A stretch of DNA of 64,000 nucleotides from contig NZ_JACHMU010000001.1 of NCBI RefSeq assembly GCF_014205075.1, positions 1,798,001 to 1,862,000 on the forward strand, given 5' to 3'. A program made the translations under genes and the position numbers. Shown piece by piece: positions 7,100 through 15,654 of the stretch (position 1 is its first letter; each line of letters opens with the position of its first letter). The notes beneath the pieces are model-generated. The model was not told the DNA's origin and made no database searches. It worked only from the letters and a program-made list of their open reading frames with translations. Origin of the DNA: Microbacterium ginsengiterrae (GTDB lineage: Bacteria; Actinomycetota; Actinomycetes; Actinomycetales; Microbacteriaceae).

Positions 7100-7202
7100 C
7101 GAAAATGCTTGCTAGTTTGGAATCTCTTGCCCAGGGTTGGGCATGCACGACACCGTTGTCGCCGCCGATCTCGCGGCGGTGCTTCACACCGAGAGGAACC
7201 TC

Positions 7203-8480
7203 ATGCGTCATCGTTCGATCCGCCTTGCGTTCACCGCAGGCCTCGTCGTCACAGGTCTCGCCGTCGCCGGCTGCGCGCCGGCATCCGATGCAGGTGAGGA
7301 TGACGTCACTCTCACGATCTGGTCGTGGCAGGCCTCCTCCTCGCCGAAGTGGGAGGCGGTCTTCGACGTCTACGAGGAGTCGCACCCCGGTGTGACCATC
7401 GAGTTCGAGGGCTTCCAGCCCACCGAGTACAACCAGATCCTCGCCACCGGGCTCGAGGGCAGCGACGGCCCTGACATCGCCATGCTCCGCGCCTACGGCG
7501 GCATCCAGTCCGCCATCCAGTCCGAGCAGATCGTGCCGATCGATGACATCGTCGACGGGCTCGACCAGTTCGATCCGATCGTCCTGCGCGCCGCGCAGGG
7601 ACGCGAGGACGGTGCCACATACGGCGTGCCCTTCGCCTACCAGACGATGCAGATGTTCTACAACAAGACGATGTTCGACGAGATGGGCCTTGAAGAGCCG
7701 ACCACGTGGGATGAGTTCATCGACCTGCAGGAGTCCCTCCTCGACGAGGGCATGACCCCGATGGCACTCGGGGCCCGTGAGGACTGGGTCCTGCCGATGT
7801 TCCACGACATCGTCGGAGCGTCGCGCTACGGCGGTGCCGAGTTCGAGGAGAAGGTGCTCGCAGGTGAGACCGACTTCACCGACGCGGACTATGTCGCCTC
7901 GCTGCAGATCGTCAAGGACATGCAGAAGTACCTCGACAAGAACGTCAACGCCATCGCCGTGGCGGATGCCGTGCTGCAGTTCACCTCTGGCCAGGCCGCG
8001 CAGTGGCCGGGCGGTTCGTTCGATCTGCCCACCTTCCAGGACTCCGCTCCGGACACGGAGTGGGGCGTCTACGAGGTGCCCCCGGCTCCGGACAGCATCC
8101 TCGACCACGCGGTGACCCCCGGCTACGCCGACGGCAGCTTCGGCATCAACGCGTCCAGCGACAAGCAGGAGGCCGCGACCGAACTGCTCAACTGGATGAC
8201 GACCGTGGAGTTCGGCCAGCTCGTCGCCGACGAGGTCGACCAGTTCTCCGCGCTCCCCGGCGTCGAGTACTCCGACCCGCTGATGCAGGAGATGAACGAG
8301 GCGTACACCGCCAACCCCGCCCCGTACCTTCTGCTGGTGGACTTCCGCTACGGCGACCCGACCGGAACGGCCGTGCTCGGCCCGGACGTCCAGGCGATGT
8401 TCCTCGGTGACAAGACGCCGGAGCAGCTCGGTGCCGACCTCCAGTCGGGCATCGCGACCTGGTTCACCCCCGCATCCTGA
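7203..8480 (+). CDS. Sugar ABC transporter substrate-binding lipoprotein
   Basis: A 425-residue extracytoplasmic binding protein of the SBP type 1 (MalE-like) class. The signal peptide ends in LAVAGC, with the lipidated Cys at residue 24. The mature part shows VTLTIWSWQASSSP, GVTIEFEGFQP, GLEGSDGPDIAML and YGVPFAYQTMQMFYNKTMFDE, the usual solute-binding blocks. ATG 7203 follows GAGAGGAAC; the longer in-frame start at 7137 would bury the signal peptide. Two MalF/MalG-type permeases follow, but no ATPase, so it probably uses a shared MsiK-type ATPase encoded elsewhere. The neighbours suggest MurNAc or a muropeptide as ligand; that is inference. Confidence 0.93.
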   Translation: MRHRSIRLAFTAGLVVTGLAVAGCAPASDAGEDDVTLTIWSWQASSSPKWEAVFDVYEESHPGVTIEFEGFQPTEYNQILATGLEGSDGPDIAMLRAYGGIQSAIQSEQIVPIDDIVDGLDQFDPIVLRAAQGREDGATYGVPFAYQTMQMFYNKTMFDEMGLEEPTTWDEFIDLQESLLDEGMTPMALGAREDWVLPMFHDIVGASRYGGAEFEEKVLAGETDFTDADYVASLQIVKDMQKYLDKNVNAIAVADAVLQFTSGQAAQWPGGSFDLPTFQDSAPDTEWGVYEVPPAPDSILDHAVTPGYADGSFGINASSDKQEAATELLNWMTTVEFGQLVADEVDQFSALPGVEYSDPLMQEMNEAYTANPAPYLLLVDFRYGDPTGTAVLGPDVQAMFLGDKTPEQLGADLQSGIATWFTPAS

Positions 8481-8489
8481 TCCATTCGT

Positions 8490-8515
8490 GGTGGGGATGC
8501 TGCGGCATCCCCACC
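8490..8515 (+). terminator. Hairpin between binding-protein and permease genes
   Basis: GGTGGGGATGC, loop TGCG, then GCATCCCCACC: a perfect 11-bp stem in the 54-bp gap. It lacks a T-tract and probably protects the binding-protein mRNA or lowers expression of the downstream permeases. Confidence 0.6.
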
Positions 8516-8534
8516 GCGGAGCGAAAGAGAAGCC

Positions 8535-9494
8535 ATGGCTCTGACAATCCCGCTGCGCCGGCGTGAGAAGGCAGGACGGTCCCGAACGGGAATCGCCCTG
8601 ACGACTCCGACCGCGTTGATGTTCGTCCTTCCGGCGGCGGCGCTGTTCGCCGTGCTGATCCTGTATCCGATGCTCGCCGCCCTGAGCTACTCGTTCTTCG
8701 ACTGGCAGGGGACCAAGCAGGGCGGTTTCGCCGGCGTCGGCAACTACATCACCCTGCTGACCAAGGAGCCGTACGCGTCCGAGCTCTGGAACGCGTTCGG
8801 CCACAACCTGCTGCTGTTCGCCGGCGCGATCGTGTTCCAGAACTCATTGGGCCTCGGCATCGCCACGCTGCTGCACCGCAGGGGGCGCAGCAAGCGCTTC
8901 TTCCAGACGATCTTCGCCCTGCCGTACCTCGTCAGCCCCATGGTGATCGGCTACCTGTGGTCGCTGATGCTCTCCCCACTTTTCGGTCCGGTCAATGCGA
9001 TCCTGCGCGGCGTCGGGCTCGAGAGTCTCGCCCTGCCGTGGCTCGGCGACCCGAATCTCGCGATCTGGGTGATCGTGTTCGTCAGCGCATGGCAGTGGAT
9101 CGGGTTCCCGATCCTCCTGTACGGGGCAGCGCTGGGCGGCATCCCCGAGGAGATCGAGGAGGCGGCGTCCCTCGACGGCGCCACCGCAGGCAAGCGGTTC
9201 CGCTACATCACCCTTCCCATGCTCACCCCGACGATCGGCATCATCACGGTGCTCACCTTCATCGGGAGCATGGAGTCGATGGCGATCCCGTTCGCGCTCG
9301 CCGGATCCAACGGGGCGCCCGCAGGATCGACGGACGTCATGATGCTGCTGTTCTACCGGACGGCCTTCGAATCCGGTAACCCGAACTCGATCGGCGTCTC
9401 GTCCGCCCTCGCCACCGTCCTGTTCATCTTCATCATGGTGATCTCGGTCGTGATCACCTCCTCGATGCGCCGAGCCGAACGAAAGCTGTTCTGA
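8535..9494 (+). CDS. Sugar ABC transporter permease (MalF/UgpA-like)
   Basis: A 319-residue membrane protein with six predicted helices. It starts with a basic tail, then FVLPAAALFAVLILYPMLAALSYSF. The EAA loop that contacts the ATPase is EEIEEAASLDGATAGKRF. It forms the channel together with the next permease, whose ATG overlaps its stop codon by one base. The role in import of a cell-wall sugar is inferred from namZ, the RpiR regulator and the hydrolase next to it. Confidence 0.93.
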   Translation: MALTIPLRRREKAGRSRTGIALTTPTALMFVLPAAALFAVLILYPMLAALSYSFFDWQGTKQGGFAGVGNYITLLTKEPYASELWNAFGHNLLLFAGAIVFQNSLGLGIATLLHRRGRSKRFFQTIFALPYLVSPMVIGYLWSLMLSPLFGPVNAILRGVGLESLALPWLGDPNLAIWVIVFVSAWQWIGFPILLYGAALGGIPEEIEEAASLDGATAGKRFRYITLPMLTPTIGIITVLTFIGSMESMAIPFALAGSNGAPAGSTDVMMLLFYRTAFESGNPNSIGVSSALATVLFIFIMVISVVITSSMRRAERKLF

Positions 9495-10408
9495 TGAGCA
9501 CTCTGCTGACCACACGCGAAGAGCCGACCACCGAGGCCGTCGTCGCCGGCAGACCCGCCCCTGCGCGGCGGCGCCGGCGCACGTCGGACACTCCTCTCAT
9601 CGGGCGCGTCCTGGCGAACGTGTTCCTGTGGGGCTACGCCCTGATCGCGATCGGGCCGCTGCTGCTGATGGTGAACAACTCGCTGCGCAGCCAGCAGCAG
9701 ATCGCCTCCGAGCCGCTCGGACTGCCGTTCCCTGCAACCTTCACGAGCTTCCAGAAGGCCTGGGTCACGGCATCCTTCGACACCTACTTCATCAACTCGA
9801 TCACGGTCACCGTCGGGTCGGTGATCGTCACCACCGTGGTGTCGATGCTCGCCGCCTACGCGTTCGCACGGGCGCGGGCGAAGTTCTTCCGCGGCATCGA
9901 GGCGGTGTTCCTCTCCGGGCTCATGCTGCCGGTGCACCTCGCGATCCTGCCGCTGTTTTACCTGCTGGACTCCCTGAAGATGACCAGCAACGTCTTCAGC
10001 CTCATCCTCGTGTACGGCGCGCTCGGCATCCCCTTCACCACGTTCGTGCTGACGGTGTTCTTCCGCGCACTCCCGATCGAGCTGGAGGAGGCGGCCCGCA
10101 TCGACGGCGCAGGTCCCCTCCGCACCTTCGTGATGATCCTGCTGCCGCTGGTGCGACCCGCGCTCGCCACCGTCATCGTCTTCCGGTTCGTGCCGGTGTG
10201 GAACGACTTCTTCTACCCGCTGATCCTGCTGCGCGACCGCAACTCGTACACGCTGCCGGTCGGGCTCACCCGGTTCTTCGGTGAGTACTCGACGGACTGG
10301 CCGCAGCTCTTCGCCGGTCTGACGATCGCGACGATCCCTCTGGTGGTGCTGTTCCTGCTCGCCACCAAGCAGATCATCAGCGGCCTCACGTCGGGCATGA
10401 GCAAGTGA
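9494..10408 (+). CDS. Sugar ABC transporter permease (MalG/UgpE-like)
   Basis: A 304-residue membrane protein with six helices and a cytoplasmic, Arg-rich N-terminus (ARRRRRTSDTPL). The EAA loop is ELEEAARIDGAGPLRTF and the MalG-type C-terminus ends LATKQIISGLTSGMSK. It is the second half of the importer channel. The start overlaps the previous stop and the gap to the hydrolase is 16 bp, so the order binding protein, two permeases and hydrolase looks like one operon. Confidence 0.93.
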   Translation: MSTLLTTREEPTTEAVVAGRPAPARRRRRTSDTPLIGRVLANVFLWGYALIAIGPLLLMVNNSLRSQQQIASEPLGLPFPATFTSFQKAWVTASFDTYFINSITVTVGSVIVTTVVSMLAAYAFARARAKFFRGIEAVFLSGLMLPVHLAILPLFYLLDSLKMTSNVFSLILVYGALGIPFTTFVLTVFFRALPIELEEAARIDGAGPLRTFVMILLPLVRPALATVIVFRFVPVWNDFFYPLILLRDRNSYTLPVGLTRFFGEYSTDWPQLFAGLTIATIPLVVLFLLATKQIISGLTSGMSK

Positions 10409-10424
10409 TGGGGGGAGATCCGCG

Positions 10425-11426
10425 ATGGTGAACGGCGCCCCGGGGTCCGCATGGGCGTCGATCAGGGTCGTCAGCACTGACGCCGCGGAGGAACGTCAGG
10501 TCGTCGGCACCCCGGCGTCCGACGACGCGACGCCGCTGGAGCCGCGGCACGTGTTCGACCTCGCCTCACTGACGAAGGTGTTCACCACGGTCGCGGTCCT
10601 GCGCCTGGTGGAGGCGGGCGTCGTCGATCTCGACGCGCCGGTCTCCGACGTCCTGACGGTCGGAGAGGGGGCGGATGCCGGGACGATCACTCTGCGGCAT
10701 CTGCTCACCCACACGGCGGGGCTGCCGGCGGAGTGCGGTGGCTGGCGGGACGGTCTCTTCGGTGACGATCTGCGGGCGGCGGCGCTGCGCAGTGGGCTGC
10801 AGGCTGCGCCCGGCGAGATGCACCTGTACTCGGACATCGGGTTCATCGCCGTCGGAGAGCTGCTGGAGCGCGCCTCCGGCCGGGCTCTGGACGCACTGGT
10901 CGCCGAGGCAGCCGACGCGCTCGGTGCGGACGATCTCACCTGGCGCCCGGATCCCGCGTTCGCCGTCGCGACGGAGTGGCAGCCCCATCGCGGGCTCGTC
11001 CGCGGGGAGGTGCACGACGAGCTCGCGCACGCCCTCGGGCGGCCCGCCGGTCACGCCGGGCTCTTCGGCACGGTCGACGACGTCGCCGCGCTCGCGCGGA
11101 TGATCCGTGACGAAGGGGAGGGAGGGCGCGCGCGCGTTCTTTCCACCGAGAGCGTCCGGCTCATGACGACGCCGATCGCCCGCGCCGACGCCGGGTACGG
11201 GCAGGCCGTCGGGCTGCGCGTACGGGACGCCGGATGGATGGGCGACGTGGATGCCGTGGGGCACACCGGGTTCACCGGAACCTGCTTCGCGGTCCGACCG
11301 TCGACCGGCGGTCTCGGCGTCCTGCTCACCAACCGCGTGCATCCGAGCAGGGTGGACACGGATCTCAGCGACGTCCGGCGAACGTTCCTCGCACCCCTCG
11401 GCGCCGCGGCGGAATCGATCTCATAG
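10425..11426 (+). CDS. Beta-lactamase-fold serine hydrolase (class C / YbbE-AmiE-like)
   Basis: A 333-residue penicillin-binding-fold enzyme. The catalytic SxxK is S48-L-T-K51 in DLASLTKVFTT, the second motif is Y135-S-D137, and a late HTG (GHTGFTG) takes the KTG position. There is no signal peptide, so it is probably cytoplasmic. In the B. subtilis murQRP-amiE-nagZ-namZ locus the equivalent YbbE/AmiE has the same fold and cleaves the MurNAc-L-Ala amide. The neighbourhood here (NamZ, MurR-like regulator, importer) supports the same job, but the fold also contains esterases and DD-peptidases. The ATG follows GGGGGAGAT at 7 nt. Confidence 0.85.
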   Translation: MVNGAPGSAWASIRVVSTDAAEERQVVGTPASDDATPLEPRHVFDLASLTKVFTTVAVLRLVEAGVVDLDAPVSDVLTVGEGADAGTITLRHLLTHTAGLPAECGGWRDGLFGDDLRAAALRSGLQAAPGEMHLYSDIGFIAVGELLERASGRALDALVAEAADALGADDLTWRPDPAFAVATEWQPHRGLVRGEVHDELAHALGRPAGHAGLFGTVDDVAALARMIRDEGEGGRARVLSTESVRLMTTPIARADAGYGQAVGLRVRDAGWMGDVDAVGHTGFTGTCFAVRPSTGGLGVLLTNRVHPSRVDTDLSDVRRTFLAPLGAAAESIS

Positions 11427-11541
11427 CACACGGGCTGAAACGGAACCGTAACCCGCGGAAATGGGTTTTCCGTCCGAGTCCGTGTCAGGATGTCTGCGTA
11501 CCCGAACGCGGGCCATCAGGTCCCATCACTCAGGAGCGGTC

Positions 11542-12363
11542 ATGACTCGACGCCGTCACATCTTCCTCGGCATCGCCCTCGCGGCGACGGCCTCCCTCAC
11601 CCTCGCCGGTTGCGCCGGCGGCGGAAACGACGCGGGCGACGACGCTCCTGCGTCCAGCGGAGACGAGTACGGCCTGGTCGAGGCGGGGTCGCTGACGATC
11701 TGCTCCGACATCCCCTACGCTCCCTTCGAGTTCGAGGGCGGCGACAACGGCACCGGCTACACCGGTTTCGACATCGACCTGCTCGACGCGATCGCCAAGA
11801 AGCTCGACCTGAAGCTCGCCGTCCAGGACGTCGGATTCGACGCTCTGCAGTCCGGCACCACCCTCGCGTCCGGCACGTGCGACCTCGGCGCATCCGCCAT
11901 GACGATCACGGACGAGCGCAAGGCGAACCTCGACTTCTCCGACCCGTACTACGACTCGCTGCAGTCGCTGCTGGTGCGCACCGACTCCGGCATCGAGTCC
12001 ATCGATGACCTCGACGGCAAGATCGTCGGCGTCCAGCAGGGCACGACCGGCGAGTCCTACGCCGCCGAGAAGGCCCCCGGCGCTGAGCTGCTGCAGCTGC
12101 CGTCCGACGGCGAGCTGTGGCCGGCGATCCAGGCCGGCACGATCGATGCGATCCTGCAGGACCAGCCGGTGAACCTCGAGCACGAGAAGGCCGACTCGAC
12201 CTACAAGATCGTCGAGGAGTACAACACCGACGAGCAGTACGGCTTCGCTTTCGCCAAGGGCGAGAAGCAGGCGCTGCTCGAGGCCGTCAACTCGGCCCTG
12301 CAGGAGCTGCGCGACAGCGGCGAGTACGACACGATCTACGACACGTACTTCACCGCGAACTGA
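11542..12363 (+). CDS. Polar amino-acid ABC transporter binding lipoprotein
   Basis: A 273-residue SBP type 3 (GlnH/HisJ-like) lipoprotein. The signal peptide ends LTLAGC with Cys24 lipidated. Mature motifs include LTICSDIPYAPFEF, GFDIDLLDAIAKKLDL, LASGTCDLGASAMTIT and LDGKIVGVQQGTTGE, characteristic of amino-acid binding proteins. ATG 11542 has AGGAG six bases before it; the in-frame start at 11461 would add a non-secretory tail. It heads a three-gene operon with a permease and an ATPase. The ligand could be glutamine, glutamate or another polar amino acid. It has its own 115-bp leader, so it is separate from the salvage operon upstream. Confidence 0.94.
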   Translation: MTRRRHIFLGIALAATASLTLAGCAGGGNDAGDDAPASSGDEYGLVEAGSLTICSDIPYAPFEFEGGDNGTGYTGFDIDLLDAIAKKLDLKLAVQDVGFDALQSGTTLASGTCDLGASAMTITDERKANLDFSDPYYDSLQSLLVRTDSGIESIDDLDGKIVGVQQGTTGESYAAEKAPGAELLQLPSDGELWPAIQAGTIDAILQDQPVNLEHEKADSTYKIVEEYNTDEQYGFAFAKGEKQALLEAVNSALQELRDSGEYDTIYDTYFTAN

Positions 12364-12394
12364 CCCCGAACGACGGGTCGGAAGGACCTTGGCG

Positions 12395-13192
12395 ATGGCG
12401 TTGAGGCGCACGCAGAAACAGAAGCTCTACCGCTACACCGTTTACGTGGTGCTGGCCGCCCTGCTCGTGTGGGGACTGGTGACAGCGGATTGGGCGCGGC
12501 TCGGGCCGCTGTTCTTCAACCCCGAGGTCGCGCTCAAGATGCTCCCGGGCATCATCACGACCGGCCTGGTGAACACGCTGTGGTTCACCGCGGTGGCGTT
12601 CCTCGGCGGTCTCCTGCTGGGGATCGTGCTGGCGCTCATGAAGATGTCGATCATCGCGCCGTTCCGGTGGATCGCGACGGTGTGGATCGAGCTCTTCCGC
12701 GGGCTTCCCGCGCTGTTGACGATCTTCGCCATCGCCTACATCCTTCCGATCGCCGTCGGGGTGCGCAATCAGGATCTCGGCGGCCCGGTGGTCCTCGGCC
12801 TGGTCGGTCTCATCCTCGTCGCCTCGGCGTACATGGCGGAGACCATCAGGGCGGGCCTCCAGGCCGTGCCGAAGGGGCAGACGGAGGCGTCGCGTTCACT
12901 CGGCATGTCCCCGATGAAGACCACCTTCTGGATCGTCATCCCGCAGGGGTTCCGGATCATCATCCCGCCGCTGACCAACGAGTTCGTGCTGCTGCTCAAG
13001 GACACGTCGCTGCTGTTCATCGCGGGAAGCTTCATCTGGTCGAAGGAGCTCACCACCTTCGCCCGTGACGCGACCACCCAGAACGGTAACGCGACCCCTC
13101 TGATCATGGCGGCCCTGCTCTACCTGGTCGTGACGATTCCCCTCACGCGTTTCAGCGCGTGGCTCGAGCGACGAATGGCGAGGCAGCGATGA
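12395..13192 (+). CDS. Polar amino-acid ABC transporter permease
   Basis: A 265-residue membrane protein of the HisM/GlnP class. Helices flank [18 protein letters not shown], and the conserved blocks [33 protein letters not shown] (EAA region) and [15 protein letters not shown] are intact. Unlike His/Gln systems with two permeases, only one is encoded here, so the channel is presumably a homodimer. ATG 12395 is preferred to the TTG at 12389 because AAGGA lies 8 nt upstream. Its stop overlaps the ATPase start in ATGA. Confidence 0.93.
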   Translation: MALRRTQKQKLYRYTVYVVLAALLVWGLVTADWARLGPLFFNPEVALKMLPGIITTGLVNTLWFTAVAFLGGLLLGIVLALMKMSIIAPFRWIATVWIELFRGLPALLTIFAIAYILPIAVGVRNQDLGGPVVLGLVGLILVASAYMAETIRAGLQAVPKGQTEASRSLGMSPMKTTFWIVIPQGFRIIIPPLTNEFVLLLKDTSLLFIAGSFIWSKELTTFARDATTQNGNATPLIMAALLYLVVTIPLTRFSAWLERRMARQR

Positions 13193-13944
13193 GCACCGAT
13201 CTGATCGACATCCACGCCCCCGCCATCGAGGTGCGCGGGCTGGTCAAGACCTTCGGCGACAACGAGGTGCTCAAGAGCATCGACTTGACCGTCACCGCGG
13301 GCGAGGTCGTCTGCGTGATCGGGCCGTCCGGCTCGGGGAAGTCGACGCTCCTGCGCTCGATCAACCTGCTCGAAGCGCCGACCGGCGGAGAGATCCTCGT
13401 CGAGGGAATCGACATCACCGATGAGGACACGGACATCGACCGGGTGCGCACCCGCATCGGCATGGTGTTCCAGAGCTTCAACCTCTTCCCGCACCTCAAC
13501 GTGCTCGACAACCTCACCCTCGCCCAGCGACGGGTGCTGAAGCGTTCGAAGGTGGAGTCCGAGAAGGTCGCGCACGCCATGCTCGATCGCGTCGGCCTGC
13601 GCGAGAAGGCTGCGGCGTTCCCCGGTCACCTGTCCGGCGGTCAACAGCAGCGCGTGGCGATCGCCCGCGCGCTGTGCATGAACCCCGACATGATGCTGTT
13701 CGACGAGCCCACCTCGGCCCTCGACCCCGAGCTCGTCGGTGAGGTGCTGCAGGTGATGCGGTCCCTTGCGGACGAGGGGATGACGATGCTCGTCGTCACG
13801 CACGAGATGGGCTTCGCCCGTGAGGTCGGCAGTCGCCTGATCTTCATGGACGGCGGCGTCATCGTCGAGCAGGGCAACCCTCGCGAGGTCCTCGCCAACC
13901 CGCAGCATCCGCGGACGCAGGACTTCCTCTCCCGCGTCCTCTAG
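13189..13944 (+). CDS. Polar amino-acid ABC transporter ATP-binding protein (GlnQ-like)
   Basis: A 251-residue ATPase with Walker [11 protein letters not shown]-loop [17 protein letters not shown], signature LSGGQQQR, Walker B/D-loop [12 protein letters not shown] and H-loop [11 protein letters not shown]. These are the full catalytic set of the GlnQ/HisP family, which energises uptake of polar amino acids. Its start codon overlaps the permease stop (ATGA). A GC-rich hairpin follows 6 nt after its stop codon and probably ends the operon. Confidence 0.95.
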   Translation: MSTDLIDIHAPAIEVRGLVKTFGDNEVLKSIDLTVTAGEVVCVIGPSGSGKSTLLRSINLLEAPTGGEILVEGIDITDEDTDIDRVRTRIGMVFQSFNLFPHLNVLDNLTLAQRRVLKRSKVESEKVAHAMLDRVGLREKAAAFPGHLSGGQQQRVAIARALCMNPDMMLFDEPTSALDPELVGEVLQVMRSLADEGMTMLVVTHEMGFAREVGSRLIFMDGGVIVEQGNPREVLANPQHPRTQDFLSRVL

Positions 13945-13950
13945 CCTTCT

Positions 13951-13988
13951 CTGCCCCGGGGTGAGCGTCCTCGCCGCCCCGGGGGCAG
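13951..13988 (+). terminator. Terminator-like hairpin after the amino-acid importer
   Basis: CTGCCCCGGGG at 13951-13961 pairs with CCCCGGGGGCAG at 13977-13988 with one bulged base and a 15-nt loop. There is no T-tract. Confidence 0.55.
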
Positions 13989-13991
13989 GGA

Positions 13992-13997
13992 GATAAT
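13992..13997 (+). promoter_or_regulatory. -10 element of the TauE/SafE gene (leaderless class)
   Basis: GATAAT with a 6-nt spacer to the GTG at 14004; no Shine-Dalgarno sequence is suitably placed. Confidence 0.4.
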
Positions 13998-14003
13998 GGT
14001 GCA

Positions 14004-14831
14004 GTGGAAATCGGTGAGCTGCTCGGGCTCGAGCAGCTCACATGGGGCATGCTCGTCTTCGTCGTCATCGCCGCCTTCGGGGCCGGCTGGATCGACGCCG
14101 TCGTCGGCGGTGGAGGGCTGCTGCAACTGCCGGCGCTGCTGCTGATCCCGGGCATCGCCCCCGTGCAGGCGCTCGCGACCAACAAGCTCGCGTCGGTGTT
14201 CGGCACCGCCACCAGCAGCGTCACCTACTACCGTCGAGCGAAGCCCGACATTCGCACGGCGCTGCCGATGGCGGCGATCGCCCTGGCGGGTTCATTCGGC
14301 GGAGCCGCCGTGGCCACGGTGCTGCCACCCGCCGCCTTCAAACCGATCATCGTCGTCGCACTTCTCGCCGTGGCGCTGTTCACGGTGTTCAGACCCCAGA
14401 TGGGGGCGGCCACACGCTTGCGGTTCTCCGGCCGCAGACATCACATCATGGCAGGCGCGGCGGGTCTCGTGATCGGCTTCTACGACGGCATGATCGGTCC
14501 TGGTACCGGGACGTTCCTCGTCATCACGCTCGTCGCGCTCATGGGATACGACTTCCTCCAGGCCAGCGCCAAGGCGAAGATCGTCAACCTCGCCACGAAC
14601 GCCGGTGCGTTGCTGCTGTTCATCCCGCACGGCTCGGTGCTGTGGCTGCTCGGAGGGATCCTCGCCGTCGCGAACGTCGCCGGAAGCTACCTGGGGTCGC
14701 GGATGGCCATCTCCCGCGGCACGAAGTTCATCCGCGTGGTGTTCCTCATCGTCGTGGTCGCGCTGATCGGGAAGCTCGGTGTCGACGTGTGGAACGAGAA
14801 CATCATCCCCGGTCTCGCCCTGCTCCGCTGA
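14004..14831 (+). CDS. TauE/SafE (TSUP) family membrane transporter
   Basis: A 275-residue protein with about eight hydrophobic helices. The two family repeats appear as GAGWIDAVVGGGGLLQLPAL plus ATNKLASVFGT in the first half, and GFYDGMIGPGTGTFL plus AKAKIVNLATNAGALL in the second. TSUP proteins move sulfite, sulfoacetate, taurine-derived or other organic anions; the substrate here is unknown and no sulfur genes adjoin it. The GTG start lacks a ribosome-binding site but has a -10-like GATAAT 6 nt before it. Downstream lies the palindromic repeat array, with aspS converging from the other side. Confidence 0.92.
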   Translation: MEIGELLGLEQLTWGMLVFVVIAAFGAGWIDAVVGGGGLLQLPALLLIPGIAPVQALATNKLASVFGTATSSVTYYRRAKPDIRTALPMAAIALAGSFGGAAVATVLPPAAFKPIIVVALLAVALFTVFRPQMGAATRLRFSGRRHHIMAGAAGLVIGFYDGMIGPGTGTFLVITLVALMGYDFLQASAKAKIVNLATNAGALLLFIPHGSVLWLLGGILAVANVAGSYLGSRMAISRGTKFIRVVFLIVVVALIGKLGVDVWNENIIPGLALLR

Positions 14832-14853
14832 GGTCCGCGGGGTCCGGGGGTGC

Positions 14854-15584
14854 GGGTCGTTGAGCGAGCGGAGCGGCGGAGTCGAAGCCGGGTCTGGTGG
14901 GGGTTGGCTTCGACGCGCTTCGCTTGCTCAGCCCGTTTCGTCTTCGGCGGCTACGCCGCCTCCGCTCAACGTCCCGCGGGGTGGAGTGTTGCGGGTCGTT
15001 GAGCGAGCGGAGCGAGTCGAAACGGGCTGAGCGCAGTCGCGAAGCGGCGGAGTCGAAGCCTGTTCCGGTGGGGACGCCCGTTTCGTCTTCGACGGCTCCG
15101 TCGTCTCCGCTCAACGTCCCGCGGGGTGGAGTGTTGCGGGTCGTTGAGCGAGCGGAGCGAGTCGAAACGGGCTGAGCGCAGTCGCGAAGCGGCGGAGTCG
15201 AAGCCTGGTCCAGAGGTTGGTGGCTTCGACGCGCTTCGCTTGCTCAGCCCGTTTCGTCTTCGACGGCTGCGCCGTCTTCGCTCAACGTCCCGCGTGGTGG
15301 TGCGGGTCGTTGAGCGAGCGGAGCGAGACGAAACGGGGTGAGCGCAGTCGCGGAGCGACGGAGTCGAAGCCTGTTCCAGAGGTTGGTGGCTTCGACGCGC
15401 TTCGCTTGCTCAGCCCGTTTCGTCTTCGGCGGCTGCGCCGCCTCCGCTCAACGTCCCGCGGGGTGACGACTCGGGGGCGTTTCGTCTGCGGCGGCTCCGC
15501 CGCCTCCGCTCGACGACCCGCGGGGTGACGACTCGGGCCCGTTTCGTCTGCGGCGGCTCCGCCGCCTTCGCTCAACGACCCGAA
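14854..15584. repeat. Array of alternating inverted palindromic repeats
   Basis: About 730 bp between the TauE/SafE gene and aspS. Forward units (starting 14854, 14993, 15138 and 15304) read GGGTCGTTGAGCGAGCGGAG onward to GGAGTCGAAGCC. Reverse units (starting about 14906, 15077, 15222 and 15388, with two shorter ones at 15479 and 15539) read GGCTTCGAC to CAGCCCGTTTCGTCTTCGRC to CGCTCAACGTCCCG, roughly the complement. Segments 14961-15062 and 15106-15207 are an exact 102-bp direct duplication. Inner stems vary in a paired way between copies. Several open frames cross the array but only translate the repeat. No protein-coding gene is seen in 14832-15654. Confidence 0.9.
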
Positions 15585-15603
15585 GAGAAAGCGACGGTGA
15601 CGC

Positions 15604-15639
15604 AAAGAGGGCCCCGGCCGATGCGGCACGGGGTCCTCT
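15604..15639 (-). terminator. Terminator of aspS
   Basis: On the minus strand AGAGGACCCCG and CGGGGCCCTCT form an 11-bp stem with one mismatch, followed by TTT. It lies about 15 nt after the aspS stop codon. Confidence 0.7.
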
Positions 15640-15654
15640 CTGATCAGACCTGGA

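Noticed and set aside
7092..8804. A 570-codon minus-strand frame over the sugar-binding protein gene
   Set aside because: Shadow of a clear lipoprotein gene; no start signal and low-complexity Arg/Gly/Val composition.
10425..11426. Beta-lactamase resistance gene
   Set aside because: No signal peptide and a location in a sugar-import operon with namZ; the fold is shared with amidases and esterases.
14897..15528. Several short open frames in the repeat array
   Set aside because: They translate the repeat units themselves (VERAERVETG-type peptides repeated) and change frame from copy to copy.
14854..15584. CRISPR-like array
   Set aside because: Units are mutually inverted and self-complementary, spacers are not unique or regular, and there are no cas genes.
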